From NCBI GenBank assembly GCA_049454855.1, contig JBMUAQ010000036.1, positions 1 through 18,159 of the forward strand: a DNA stretch of 18,159 nt, given 5' to 3'. How positions within the stretch are numbered: position 1 is the first letter of the stretch; every line of letters starts with the position of its first letter. The notes below the pieces were generated by a model. That model saw only the letters and a list, made by a program, of their open reading frames with translations, was not told the DNA's origin and made no database searches. This stretch comes from UBA2093 sp049454855. Lineage in GTDB: Bacteria; Actinomycetota; Acidimicrobiia; Acidimicrobiales; Ilumatobacteraceae. Shown piece after piece: positions 7,475 to 13,751 of the stretch. The position numbers were made by a program, and so were the translations under genes.

Positions 7475-7480
7475 TAGTCT
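7475..7480 (+). promoter_or_regulatory. Possible -10 box for the gene at 7532
   Basis: TAGTCT, which would start transcription near 7487 and give a leader of about 45 nt containing AGGAGG. No -35 match. It lies just upstream of the divergent gene's start. Confidence 0.25.
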
Positions 7481-7531
7481 CTCATGCGACCCGCCGCCCC
7501 GACGGGCACGGACACGACAGGAGGACAGAGG

Positions 7532-7915
7532 GTGCTGAACGCATTCACATCGGCACTCTTCGTCGTCCTGCTCACGGCGCTGGTGTGGCTCGGCCGGCGA
7601 CACGAACCGCACTGGGTCGACCGCGACGGGAGCCGGTTCATCAGCCGGGCCCGGGTGCTGGATTCCCGCGGCGGACGGCCGGGGCGTTGGCAACCGGTGC
7701 GCGGCGGAGTGGGAAGGACCGCGCTCGTCCTCCAGCCGGGGTTCACGGGTTCGCGCACCATCGCGGGCACCTACACGGTGCTCGGTCGCGCCGCCGACGA
7801 CCACCACGGGCACGTGCTCTACACACTGCAGGGCGACCGCCTCGCGCTCCTGCGCATCCCCCGCTCGAGCCCGCTCGTGGAGCGGCTCGACGCGATGTCG
7901 GCTCAGCAGACCTGA
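7532..7915 (+). CDS. Single-pass membrane protein of unknown function (127 aa)
   Basis: Not recognised. GTG 7532 is chosen because AGGAGG at 7519-7524 lies 7 nt upstream; an in-frame ATG at 7484 has no such site. The first 20 residues (LNAFTSALFVVLLTALVWLG) form one membrane segment, followed by an Arg-rich soluble part of about 100 residues with strand-like stretches (RFISRARVLD, TALVLQPGF, GHVLYTLQGDRLALLRI). This looks like an anchored beta-rich domain. It is divergent from another one-TM protein gene, and its last 13 bases overlap the end of metX on the other strand. Confidence 0.72.
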   Translation: MLNAFTSALFVVLLTALVWLGRRHEPHWVDRDGSRFISRARVLDSRGGRPGRWQPVRGGVGRTALVLQPGFTGSRTIAGTYTVLGRAADDHHGHVLYTLQGDRLALLRIPRSSPLVERLDAMSAQQT

Positions 7916-9087
7916 TCGAGGAACCCCTCGATCTGCTCCCCCACCGGGAGCGTGGCGATGAGGAACCCGTCGTGACCTTCGTCGCTCTCGATCTCCACGT
8001 ACCGGTTGCGCGCGTCGCCGTTCGTGATGAGTGCGTGGATCGTCTGCTGCTGGTACGCGGGATAGAGGATGTCGCTGCTGATGCCGAGCGTGAGGGTCGG
8101 CGCGGTGATGCGTGACATCGCCCTCGCGGTGCCTCCGCGGCCGCGGCCGACGTCGTGGAGGTCCATGGCCTTCGCGATGTAGAGGTAGCTGTTTGCGTCG
8201 AACCGCCGCACGAGACGCTCGCCGTGGTGGTCGAGGTAGCCCTCCACCTCGAACCGGGAGAGAAGGTGCAGACCGTCCTCGTGGAAGTCCTCCTTGCGCA
8301 GCCGGCGGCCGAATTTCTCGCTGAACTTGTTGTCGGTGCGGAACGTGACCTGCGCGATCATGCGCGCCACCGCGAGCCCGTGCCAAGGGCCGCCGTCGGG
8401 CCCGGCGTCGTAATAATCGCCGTCGTTCCACTTCGGGTCCATCAGGAGCGCGCGGCGGCCGATGGAGCCCCACGCGATCTGCTGGGCACTGGCCTCGGCG
8501 CACGTGGCCACCGGCACGATGGACCCCACCCGGTCGGGGAACATGATCGCCCACTCGAGCACCTGCATGCCGCCCATCGAGCCGCCCACCACGGAGGCCC
8601 ACCTGTGCACCCCGAGCGCGTCGGCGAGGGAGGCCTGCGCGCGCACCATGTCGCGGATCGTCACCACCGGGAACCGCAGCGCATACGGACGGCCGTCCTG
8701 CGGGTGCGTCGAGGCCGGCCCGGTGCTGCCCTGGCAGCCGCCGAGCACGTTCGCGCACACCACGAAGAAACGGTCGGTGTCGATGGCTCGGCCCGGCCCC
8801 ACGATGCCCTCCCACCAGCCCGGTGTCGGGTGACCCTCGCCCGCCGGGCCGCTGACATGGCTGTCGCCGGTCCATGCGTGGCACAGCAGGATCGCGTTGG
8901 ACGCATCGGCGTTCAGGGTCCCCCACGTCTCGTAGGCCACGGTCACGTCGGTGAGCCGGCCGCCGCCCTCGAGGATGAACGGGCGCGACCCGGCGAACGT
9001 GTGGAAACGGCGGTTGCCGGGCGGGTCGCCGGGCAGCCATGCGCCGGTGGCGGGGAACGGCGCGAACGAGTGGTGCGTCGGTTGCAT
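7903..9087 (-). CDS. metX: Homoserine O-acetyltransferase (MetX)
   Basis: A 394-residue alpha/beta-hydrolase-fold enzyme of the MetX family, which acylates homoserine (usually from acetyl-CoA) in methionine synthesis in the cytoplasm. Family marks are HAWTGDSH (70-77), NVLGGCQGSTGP (113-124), the nucleophile Ser170 in GGSMGG, Asp339 in SSDILYP and His372 in EGHDGFL. Acetyl versus succinyl specificity is not settled from sequence. ATG 9087 is preceded by AAGGGA 4 nt upstream; the frame stays open to about 9171 but that stretch overlaps a riboswitch-like leader. The usual partner metY is not adjacent. Expression is probably controlled by SAM through the leader. The 3' end overlaps the convergent gene by 13 nt. 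Confidence 0.96.
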   Translation of the reverse strand: MQPTHHSFAPFPATGAWLPGDPPGNRRFHTFAGSRPFILEGGGRLTDVTVAYETWGTLNADASNAILLCHAWTGDSHVSGPAGEGHPTPGWWEGIVGPGRAIDTDRFFVVCANVLGGCQGSTGPASTHPQDGRPYALRFPVVTIRDMVRAQASLADALGVHRWASVVGGSMGGMQVLEWAIMFPDRVGSIVPVATCAEASAQQIAWGSIGRRALLMDPKWNDGDYYDAGPDGGPWHGLAVARMIAQVTFRTDNKFSEKFGRRLRKEDFHEDGLHLLSRFEVEGYLDHHGERLVRRFDANSYLYIAKAMDLHDVGRGRGGTARAMSRITAPTLTLGISSDILYPAYQQQTIHALITNGDARNRYVEIESDEGHDGFLIATLPVGEQIEGFLDQVC

Positions 9088-9145
9088 GGTGTCCCTTTCC
9101 CGTCCGTGCGACGTGCGCGTGTTCCGTTCGCACCGGGGAGGGACA
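9088..9145 (-). promoter_or_regulatory. Possible expression platform: SD-sequestering arm in metX leader
   Basis: TGTCCCT (9145-9139) is perfectly complementary to AGGGACA (9096-9090), which contains the metX Shine-Dalgarno sequence directly before ATG 9087. Pairing would hide the ribosome site. The first two bases of TGTCCCT are shared with the possible pseudoknot strand GGCTG (9148-9144), so the two pairings may interact. No T-rich terminator is visible, which suggests translational control. Confidence 0.45.
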
Positions 9146-9245
9146 GCCTGTTGCCCCTTGCGGGACCACATCCCCCACTCCCGTGGGGAGGCACCGTGCG
9201 GACTGAACCCCGGTTGCCGGACCTGTCGGTCTCTCTTAATGCGTT
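9144..9245 (-). ncRNA. SAM riboswitch, SAM-I/SAM-IV clan (metX leader)
   Basis: On the minus strand the leader has the SAM-aptamer core in the right order: TTAAGAGAG, a P2 helix GACC/GGTC closed by GACA, the conserved CCGGCAACC, a P3 helix ACCG/CGGT, and GGTGCC. P1 is CGCAT (9243-9239) with ATGTG (9171-9167). A P4-like hairpin CCCCAC-GGGA-GTGGGG spans 9188-9173, and another, CCC-GCAA-GGG, spans 9164-9155. P3-loop CAGTC (9205-9201) can pair with GGCTG (9148-9144), the type of pseudoknot known in SAM-IV and SAM-I/IV variants. Short P2 without a kink-turn fits the I/IV variant better than classic SAM-I. Location upstream of metX agrees. It senses S-adenosylmethionine and should turn metX down. 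Confidence 0.8.
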
Positions 9246-9251
9246 GGGGAG

Positions 9252-9257
9252 AGGCTA
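9252..9257 (-). promoter_or_regulatory. Predicted -10 box of the metX riboswitch transcript
   Basis: TAGCCT on the minus strand, 6 nt before A9245, which is two bases before the aptamer's P1 helix. The TAG is also the stop codon of the upstream lyase-family gene. The same hexamer precedes the SURF1 gene. The -35 region lies inside the upstream coding sequence and has no clear match. Confidence 0.5.
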
Positions 9258-10115
9258 GCGGCCGTCGGTGCCGTCTGCGAGGTGCTTTTGCAGGCCCACC
9301 AGTTCGGTGAACCCGTCGAACGTGGTCATCGAGCCGAGCACGTCCCTCATGGTGCCCTCCCGGCGCAGGTGTGCGTATGCATCACCGAGGGCCCGCGCCG
9401 CGGACAGGAGTCCCGACAGGGGTGACACCACCAGACGGAAGCCGAGACCTGCCAGCTCCGCCGGCGTGAGGAGCGGGGTCTTGCCCTTCTCCACCATGTT
9501 GGCCACCAGCACGGTGCCTGTCACCTCCGAGGCGATGCGCTCGAGGTCGGCAACCGACCGCGGCGCCTCCACGAACACGGCATCCACCCCGAGGTCACGC
9601 GCCATCTTCGCGCGCTCGATTGCCTCGTCCAGGGACACGACGGCCAGCGAGTCTGTGCGCGCCGTGAGATGAAGGTCCGTCCGTGCCCGCAGCACGGTGC
9701 GCAACCGCGAAAGCCACTCGTCGCGGCCCACCACGCGCTTGTCCTCCATGTGACCGCAGCGCTTCGGCCACTCCTGGTCCTCGAGGAACATGCCGGCGGC
9801 ACCGGCCTGCTCCCACAGTTCCACTGTGCGCACGATGTCGGAGTCGTCGCCGTAGCCGGTGTCGGCATCCACCACCACGCGCACTTCCGGCACCGCCGCG
9901 CACACGCGGCGTGCGGCATCGGCCATCTCCGCCTGCCCGATGATGCCGATGTCGGGCTCGCCCAGCAGCGTGCCGCTGAGCGCGAAGCCGGAGAGGAACA
10001 CAGTGTCGAACCCCGCCTGCGCGGCGAGCAGCGCCGACAGCGGGTCCCACACCCCGGGCATGAGGACGGATCCGCCGGCCGCGAGACCGGCGCGCAGCGA
10101 CGCCGCGTGCGTCAC
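9255..10115 (-). CDS. Isocitrate lyase/PEP mutase superfamily enzyme
   Basis: A 286-residue TIM-barrel enzyme of the ICL/PEPM superfamily, which forms or breaks C-C or C-P bonds of alpha-oxycarboxylates with Mg2+. Visible marks: VVDADTGYG (81-89, metal-binding Asp), FLEDQ (110-114), KRCGH (118-122) with the catalytic Cys of lyase members, and ARTD (152-155). The Cys argues for a methylisocitrate-lyase-like lyase, but oxaloacetate decarboxylases and phosphonomutases in this superfamily look alike at this level, and the residues around SGFALSGTLLGEPD differ from textbook PrpB, so the substrate is left open. GTG 10115 overlaps the stop of the acyl-CoA synthetase gene (GTGA), indicating translational coupling. 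Its TAG stop lies in the predicted metX promoter. Confidence 0.88.
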   Translation of the reverse strand: MTHAASLRAGLAAGGSVLMPGVWDPLSALLAAQAGFDTVFLSGFALSGTLLGEPDIGIIGQAEMADAARRVCAAVPEVRVVVDADTGYGDDSDIVRTVELWEQAGAAGMFLEDQEWPKRCGHMEDKRVVGRDEWLSRLRTVLRARTDLHLTARTDSLAVVSLDEAIERAKMARDLGVDAVFVEAPRSVADLERIASEVTGTVLVANMVEKGKTPLLTPAELAGLGFRLVVSPLSGLLSAARALGDAYAHLRREGTMRDVLGSMTTFDGFTELVGLQKHLADGTDGR

Positions 10116-11737
10116 TTCACCCCGAGCTCGTCCATGGCGTGCTGCTTGAGCCGCTTGTAGTCCACCTTGCCGTTCGGGGCACGGCCGATGGTGGGCACCA
10201 CCACCAGGTTCCGCGGTGCCTTGTAGGCCGCGATGCGCGACTTCACGTGGTCGCTGAGCTCCGTCAGCGTGGGCGACGAACCGGACTCGGCCTCGACCAC
10301 CGCGCAGATGGTCTCGCCGAACCGGGTGTCGGGGATGCCCACGGCAACCGCGTCACGGACACCGGGGTGCGTCTTCAGGCACTCCTCCACCTCCTCGGGG
10401 AACACCTTCTCGCCCCCCGTGTTGATGCACACCGAGCCGCGGCCGAGCAGCGTGAGGGTGCCGTCCTCGTTCACCTCCGCCCAGTCGCCGGGCACCGTCC
10501 AGCGCTGACCCTCGAAGATGCGGAACGTGGCCTCGGACTTCACGGGATCCTTGTAGTAGCCGACCGGGATCGCGCCTCCCACGGCCACCAGCCCGCGCTC
10601 ACCGCTGCCGGGCTGCACCCTGCGGCCGTCCTCGGTGAACACCGCGCACTTCGGGCCCAGTTGGAACTTCGCCGTGGTGGGGGCGGCGCCCTTCACGGCC
10701 ACAGACGCACCCATACCCACCGCCTCCGACGACCCGAAGCTGTCGGTGATCGCCATCTGCGGGATGTGCTCGAGCAGTCCGTTCTTGTTCTCCTGGCTCC
10801 ACATGACGCCCGACGAGCCCATCTGGCCCACGCTCGAGAGGTCCCACCGGCCCGGGTTCGCGTTCAGTGTCTCCAGCATCGGGCCGGCGAACGCCTGGCC
10901 GACGATCACGATCACGTTCACCTTCTCGCGCTCCACGATGCCGAACAGTTCGGCAGGGTCGAAGCTGCGGTTCGGGTTGGTCACGATCGCTCCGGCCGTG
11001 GCCAGCGTGATGAACGAGGAGAAAAGCCCGGTGCCGTGCATCAGCGGGCAGGCCACGTACGTGCGCACCGCGTTCCAGTCTGCATCCACACGCTGCACCA
11101 GCTCGTCCACCGACGCGCCCGGGGCAACCCCGAACAGGGCGTTCGCGCCGAACCCGAGCACCTCGAAGAGATCCTCCTGGCGCCACATCACGCCCTTCGG
11201 CATCCCCGTGGTGCCGCCGGTGTACAGGAACAGCATGTCGTCGCCCGACAGCGGCTTCGCCGGCGTGACGTCGGGGACCTGCCGCGACACCACAGATGCG
11301 TAGTCCACCGCCCATGCGGGAACGACCGGGTTCTCCGCGTCGGCAACCATGTACCAGCGCTTCACGAGCGGGAGGCGGTCGCGCACCTTCTCGATCAGCC
11401 CCGCGAACGAACCGTGGAAGATCACGGCCTCGGCGTCGGCGTTGTCGAACAGATAGTGCACCTCGTCGGGGCCGTATCGGTAGTTCACGTTGAACGGCAC
11501 GAAACCGCCGAGCCACGAACCGAACGTGCCCTCGAGGTACTCAGGGCAGTTGTAGAGGTAGTGGGCAACCTTCGCCTGGTGGCTCATGCCGGCGGCCAGC
11601 ATGTCGGCGGCCAGTGCGTTCGACCGCGAGTGGAACTCGCCCCAGGTGTACCTGGTGTCGCCGAACACCTGCGCGAGACGGTCGGGGTCACGCCTGGCGA
11701 TCCCCCTGAACAGAAGCCCGTAGTTCCACACGCTCAT
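10112..11737 (-). CDS. Acyl-CoA synthetase (AMP-forming, FadD-like)
   Basis: A 541-residue adenylate-forming ligase that activates a carboxylic acid to acyl-AMP and then acyl-CoA. The ATP-binding P-loop is LYTGGTTGMPKG (about 171-182), followed later by GSSEAVGMG, the hinge region with GRGSVCINTGGEKVFPEEVE, and the C-terminal GRAPNGKVDYKRLK containing the catalytic Lys. It resembles the actinobacterial FadD17/FadD19 type, which often serves branched or sterol-derived acids; the substrate is inferred only. ATG 11737 is chosen because GGGGGAG (11749-11743) lies 5 nt upstream; an earlier in-frame ATG at 11755 has no such site. It is translationally coupled to the lyase-family gene, suggesting a common pathway. 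Confidence 0.94.
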   Translation of the reverse strand: MSVWNYGLLFRGIARRDPDRLAQVFGDTRYTWGEFHSRSNALAADMLAAGMSHQAKVAHYLYNCPEYLEGTFGSWLGGFVPFNVNYRYGPDEVHYLFDNADAEAVIFHGSFAGLIEKVRDRLPLVKRWYMVADAENPVVPAWAVDYASVVSRQVPDVTPAKPLSGDDMLFLYTGGTTGMPKGVMWRQEDLFEVLGFGANALFGVAPGASVDELVQRVDADWNAVRTYVACPLMHGTGLFSSFITLATAGAIVTNPNRSFDPAELFGIVEREKVNVIVIVGQAFAGPMLETLNANPGRWDLSSVGQMGSSGVMWSQENKNGLLEHIPQMAITDSFGSSEAVGMGASVAVKGAAPTTAKFQLGPKCAVFTEDGRRVQPGSGERGLVAVGGAIPVGYYKDPVKSEATFRIFEGQRWTVPGDWAEVNEDGTLTLLGRGSVCINTGGEKVFPEEVEECLKTHPGVRDAVAVGIPDTRFGETICAVVEAESGSSPTLTELSDHVKSRIAAYKAPRNLVVVPTIGRAPNGKVDYKRLKQHAMDELGVK

Positions 11738-11773
11738 CGAATCTCCCCCTCGCACGAGACGCCGTGGCCACGA

Positions 11774-11779
11774 ACGGTA
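11774..11779 (-). promoter_or_regulatory. Possible -10 box of the acyl-CoA synthetase operon
   Basis: TACCGT on the minus strand, predicting a start near 11767 and a leader of about 30 nt with GGGGGAG before ATG 11737. The same hexamer precedes the kinase gene at 12959. The rest of the gap 11738-11894 shows no gene. Confidence 0.35.
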
Positions 11780-11870
11780 GCAACCGTCCGCGTCGGGGCT
11801 CCCAGCGGGTTGCAGCCGGTCGGGAGCGTGGATAGTTTCGGGTCCTCACGCGGGCGGAGACCGCTGACCA

Positions 11871-11889
11871 CCACGGGGTCTTCCCGCGG
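11871..11889 (-). terminator. GC-rich hairpin after the kinase gene, possible terminator
   Basis: CCGCGGG, loop AAGAC, CCCGTGG on the minus strand: a 7-bp stem with one G-T pair, starting 5 nt after the kinase stop codon. There is no T-run after it, so termination is only possible, not shown. Confidence 0.3.
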
Positions 11890-11894
11890 CTGTC

Positions 11895-12959
11895 CTACAG
11901 CTGCGCGAGGGCCCCGTTCTCTATTCCCTGCAGGGCATGGCGGGCCGCCATGGCCACGAACATCTCGTCACCGCGCTCGGTGCGCCCGACGATCTGCGAC
12001 GCGACCACCGCCATCACCGCGCCGCTGATCGCCTCGCGACGGTAGTGCGACTCCACCCATCCCCGGTCGGGTTGCACGCCGTACCGCACGAGACCAGCCA
12101 CGTACCGGTCAACCAGGTCCCACTCGTGGCGCCGGCGCTCCTCGGGCATCAGGCCCGCTCCGATGAAGTACGCGAGGTCGGCGATGCCGTTGCCGTGGCC
12201 CGGTGTCTGCCAGTCGACCACCGCACACGACAGCGCGCCGGTCCGGTCGAACAGGATGTTGTCGAGGCGGTAGTCACCGTGGGTCACGCACATGGGCTCC
12301 CCCTTGGCCTCCACGTACGGGATGATGGCCTGCGCCATCTCCTCGAGGAAGGCCATGCCCTGGCCGCCGGTCTCCTCCTGCACCCGCTCGCCGAGCGCGG
12401 CAGCGAAGCCGGGGAACATCATCGAGACGATGGAGTTCAGCTGCTCGCCGTCGTTGGGGGACGTGCGCCTCTGCAGCCAGTCGACGGTGAAAAGTGTGTC
12501 GTCGTTCCAGCGCGGGCCGTGCAGGCGGGCGAGTTCGTCCACCGCCACCTCTGCCTCCGCCAGCGAGCACCCGGCGATCTGGTCGCCTTGTTCGGCCGGA
12601 GCCATGTCCTCCATCACGAGCACGAAGTCCCCGGTGGTCTCGTTCCAGTCGGCATAGTGGCAACGGGGCACGCGGATGTCGACGGTGGGCTGCACCTCCC
12701 TGTAGAACTTCACCTCGCGCTCGTAGTTGCGCAGCGCCATGCCCGTGGCACGGCTGGTGTCGTCGGGAGAGGCCAGCTTCACCACCAGCGTCCGCGGAAC
12801 GGACGCAGCAGGGTCGGCCGCGGACACGGCGAACCGGAGGTTCATGCCCACCTGGCCCGATCCGATGCGCTGCGGCTCGCCGACTGTCACCCGCGTGCCG
12901 AGCACCTCGCTGAAGAAGGCCGAGTCGATGCTGGCCGCCACCCACTCCCTGCGTGTCAC
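11895..12959 (-). CDS. Phosphotransferase of the APH/CHK kinase-like family
   Basis: A 354-residue kinase-fold protein related to aminoglycoside phosphotransferases and choline/ecdysteroid-type kinases. Kinase marks: Lys61 in LVVKLAS with Glu80 in NYEREVKFY, the catalytic loop THGDYRLDNILF (Asp229, Asn234), and Asp249 in VVDWQ. Such proteins in actinobacteria commonly occur among fatty-acid and sterol genes and phosphorylate small hydroxylated molecules; nothing here indicates antibiotic resistance. GTG 12959 is chosen because TACCGT lies 7 nt upstream (leaderless pattern). The frame remains open to 13046, but that would run over the divergent SURF1 start. The acyl-CoA synthetase gene downstream is separated by 157 nt with a hairpin and its own likely promoter. 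Confidence 0.87.
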   Translation of the reverse strand: MTRREWVAASIDSAFFSEVLGTRVTVGEPQRIGSGQVGMNLRFAVSAADPAASVPRTLVVKLASPDDTSRATGMALRNYEREVKFYREVQPTVDIRVPRCHYADWNETTGDFVLVMEDMAPAEQGDQIAGCSLAEAEVAVDELARLHGPRWNDDTLFTVDWLQRRTSPNDGEQLNSIVSMMFPGFAAALGERVQEETGGQGMAFLEEMAQAIIPYVEAKGEPMCVTHGDYRLDNILFDRTGALSCAVVDWQTPGHGNGIADLAYFIGAGLMPEERRRHEWDLVDRYVAGLVRYGVQPDRGWVESHYRREAISGAVMAVVASQIVGRTERGDEMFVAMAARHALQGIENGALAQL

Positions 12960-12966
12960 GACGCTG

Positions 12967-12972
12967 ACGGTA
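12967..12972 (-). promoter_or_regulatory. Predicted -10 box of leaderless kinase transcript
   Basis: TACCGT on the minus strand, then 7 nt, then GTG 12959. It lies in the expected -35 zone of the divergent SURF1 promoter. Confidence 0.5.
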
Positions 12973-12992
12973 GTCCCTCGTCCGCACCGACC

Positions 12993-12998
12993 TAGCCT
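12993..12998 (+). promoter_or_regulatory. Predicted -10 box of leaderless SURF1 transcript
   Basis: TAGCCT, then TGACCC, then GTG 13005. No Shine-Dalgarno sequence is present, so translation is probably leaderless. Confidence 0.5.
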
Positions 12999-13004
12999 TG
13001 ACCC

Positions 13005-13751
13005 GTGCTCCGTGGTCTGTTGCGTCCCCGCTGGATCGCGGTTCACGTGGGTGTGGGGCTGCTCGTTGCCCTCATGGTGAACCTGGGTCTCTGGCAGCTC
13101 GACCGACTGCAGCAGAAGCGCGACTTCAACGAACTCGTCACCACCCGCTCGGAGAGGCCGGTGCAGGATCTTGCCCGGGTCGTGCCGGACCTGAAGGCCG
13201 GAACCGCCGAGTGGTTGCGCGTGGCCGTCAACGGCACGTACGACACCTCGCGTTCAGTGCGGGTGGTGAACCGCAGCCAGAACGGCACCGCAGGGTGGAA
13301 CGAGGTGGTCCCCCTGCGCACCGAGGAACTCGGCTGGGTGATCGTGAACCGGGGTTTCGTCCCGCTTGCGGGTGCGACTTCCACCCCCGCCCCCGCCGGC
13401 GGGGTGACAGTGACGGGTTGGCTGCGCGCGTCCCAGAAGCGCGGCACCCTCGGGGCGGTGGACTCCACCGACCCCGCGAACCGCGACTTCCAGCGCTTCG
13501 ACATCCCGCTGATGGCGAGACAACTCGATGGGGACGTGTTCCCCATGTGGCTACAGCTGTTCGGGGAGTCACCCGACACGATCGTGTCGTGGCCCGCCCC
13601 GGTGCCGTTCCCCGAGCTCGACGAGGGGCCCCACCGGTCGTACGCCTTCCAGTGGTTCTTCTTCTCCTCCGTCGCCGCCGTGGCGTGGGTGGTGGTGGTG
13701 CGCCGCAAGTGGCGCGCCGGAGCAGTCAGCGCCCCTGCGTCTCCAGGGTGA
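13005..13751 (+). CDS. SURF1 family protein (cytochrome oxidase assembly)
   Basis: A 248-residue membrane protein of the SURF1 family, which helps insert heme into or assemble the heme-copper (aa3-type) terminal oxidase. Topology is the family's two membrane helices around a large extracytoplasmic domain: the first helix about 11-30 ending in the conserved LGLWQLDRLQQK, the second about 215-236 preceded by GPHRSYAFQWF. The inner VNRGFVP motif is also present, and the length is normal. GTG 13005 is supported by TAGCCT 6 nt upstream and the helix position. It implies an aerobic host with a heme-copper oxidase encoded elsewhere. Its last 26 bases overlap the convergent MBL gene. Confidence 0.92.
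   Translation: MLRGLLRPRWIAVHVGVGLLVALMVNLGLWQLDRLQQKRDFNELVTTRSERPVQDLARVVPDLKAGTAEWLRVAVNGTYDTSRSVRVVNRSQNGTAGWNEVVPLRTEELGWVIVNRGFVPLAGATSTPAPAGGVTVTGWLRASQKRGTLGAVDSTDPANRDFQRFDIPLMARQLDGDVFPMWLQLFGESPDTIVSWPAPVPFPELDEGPHRSYAFQWFFFSSVAAVAWVVVVRRKWRAGAVSAPASPG

Noticed and set aside
9088..9171. Longer MetX with 28 extra N-terminal residues
   Set aside because: The extra stretch coincides with the riboswitch 3' half and leader, is not family-like, and ATG 9087 has its own ribosome-binding site.
7469..9178. Upstream extension of the 137-aa membrane protein frame through metX
   Set aside because: The extension is an Arg-rich alternate frame of metX. Only the part after ATG 7468 has gene-like composition and a membrane segment.
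9088..9254. T-box leader for metX
   Set aside because: No T-box sequence and no specifier-loop architecture; the SAM-aptamer blocks explain the conserved pattern better.
10139..12028. Open frame of about 630 codons on the plus strand
   Set aside because: Antisense to the acyl-CoA synthetase and the kinase gene end. His/Arg/Val-rich translation without motifs; the minus-strand genes have clear family signatures.
11895..12959. Aminoglycoside resistance gene
   Set aside because: The kinase fold is shared, but the sequence fits the broad APH/CHK-like group found among lipid genes. There is no resistance-gene context.
12960..13046. Longer kinase protein starting in the SURF1 gene
   Set aside because: It would overlap the divergent SURF1 start and lacks a start signal; GTG 12959 has a leaderless promoter pattern.
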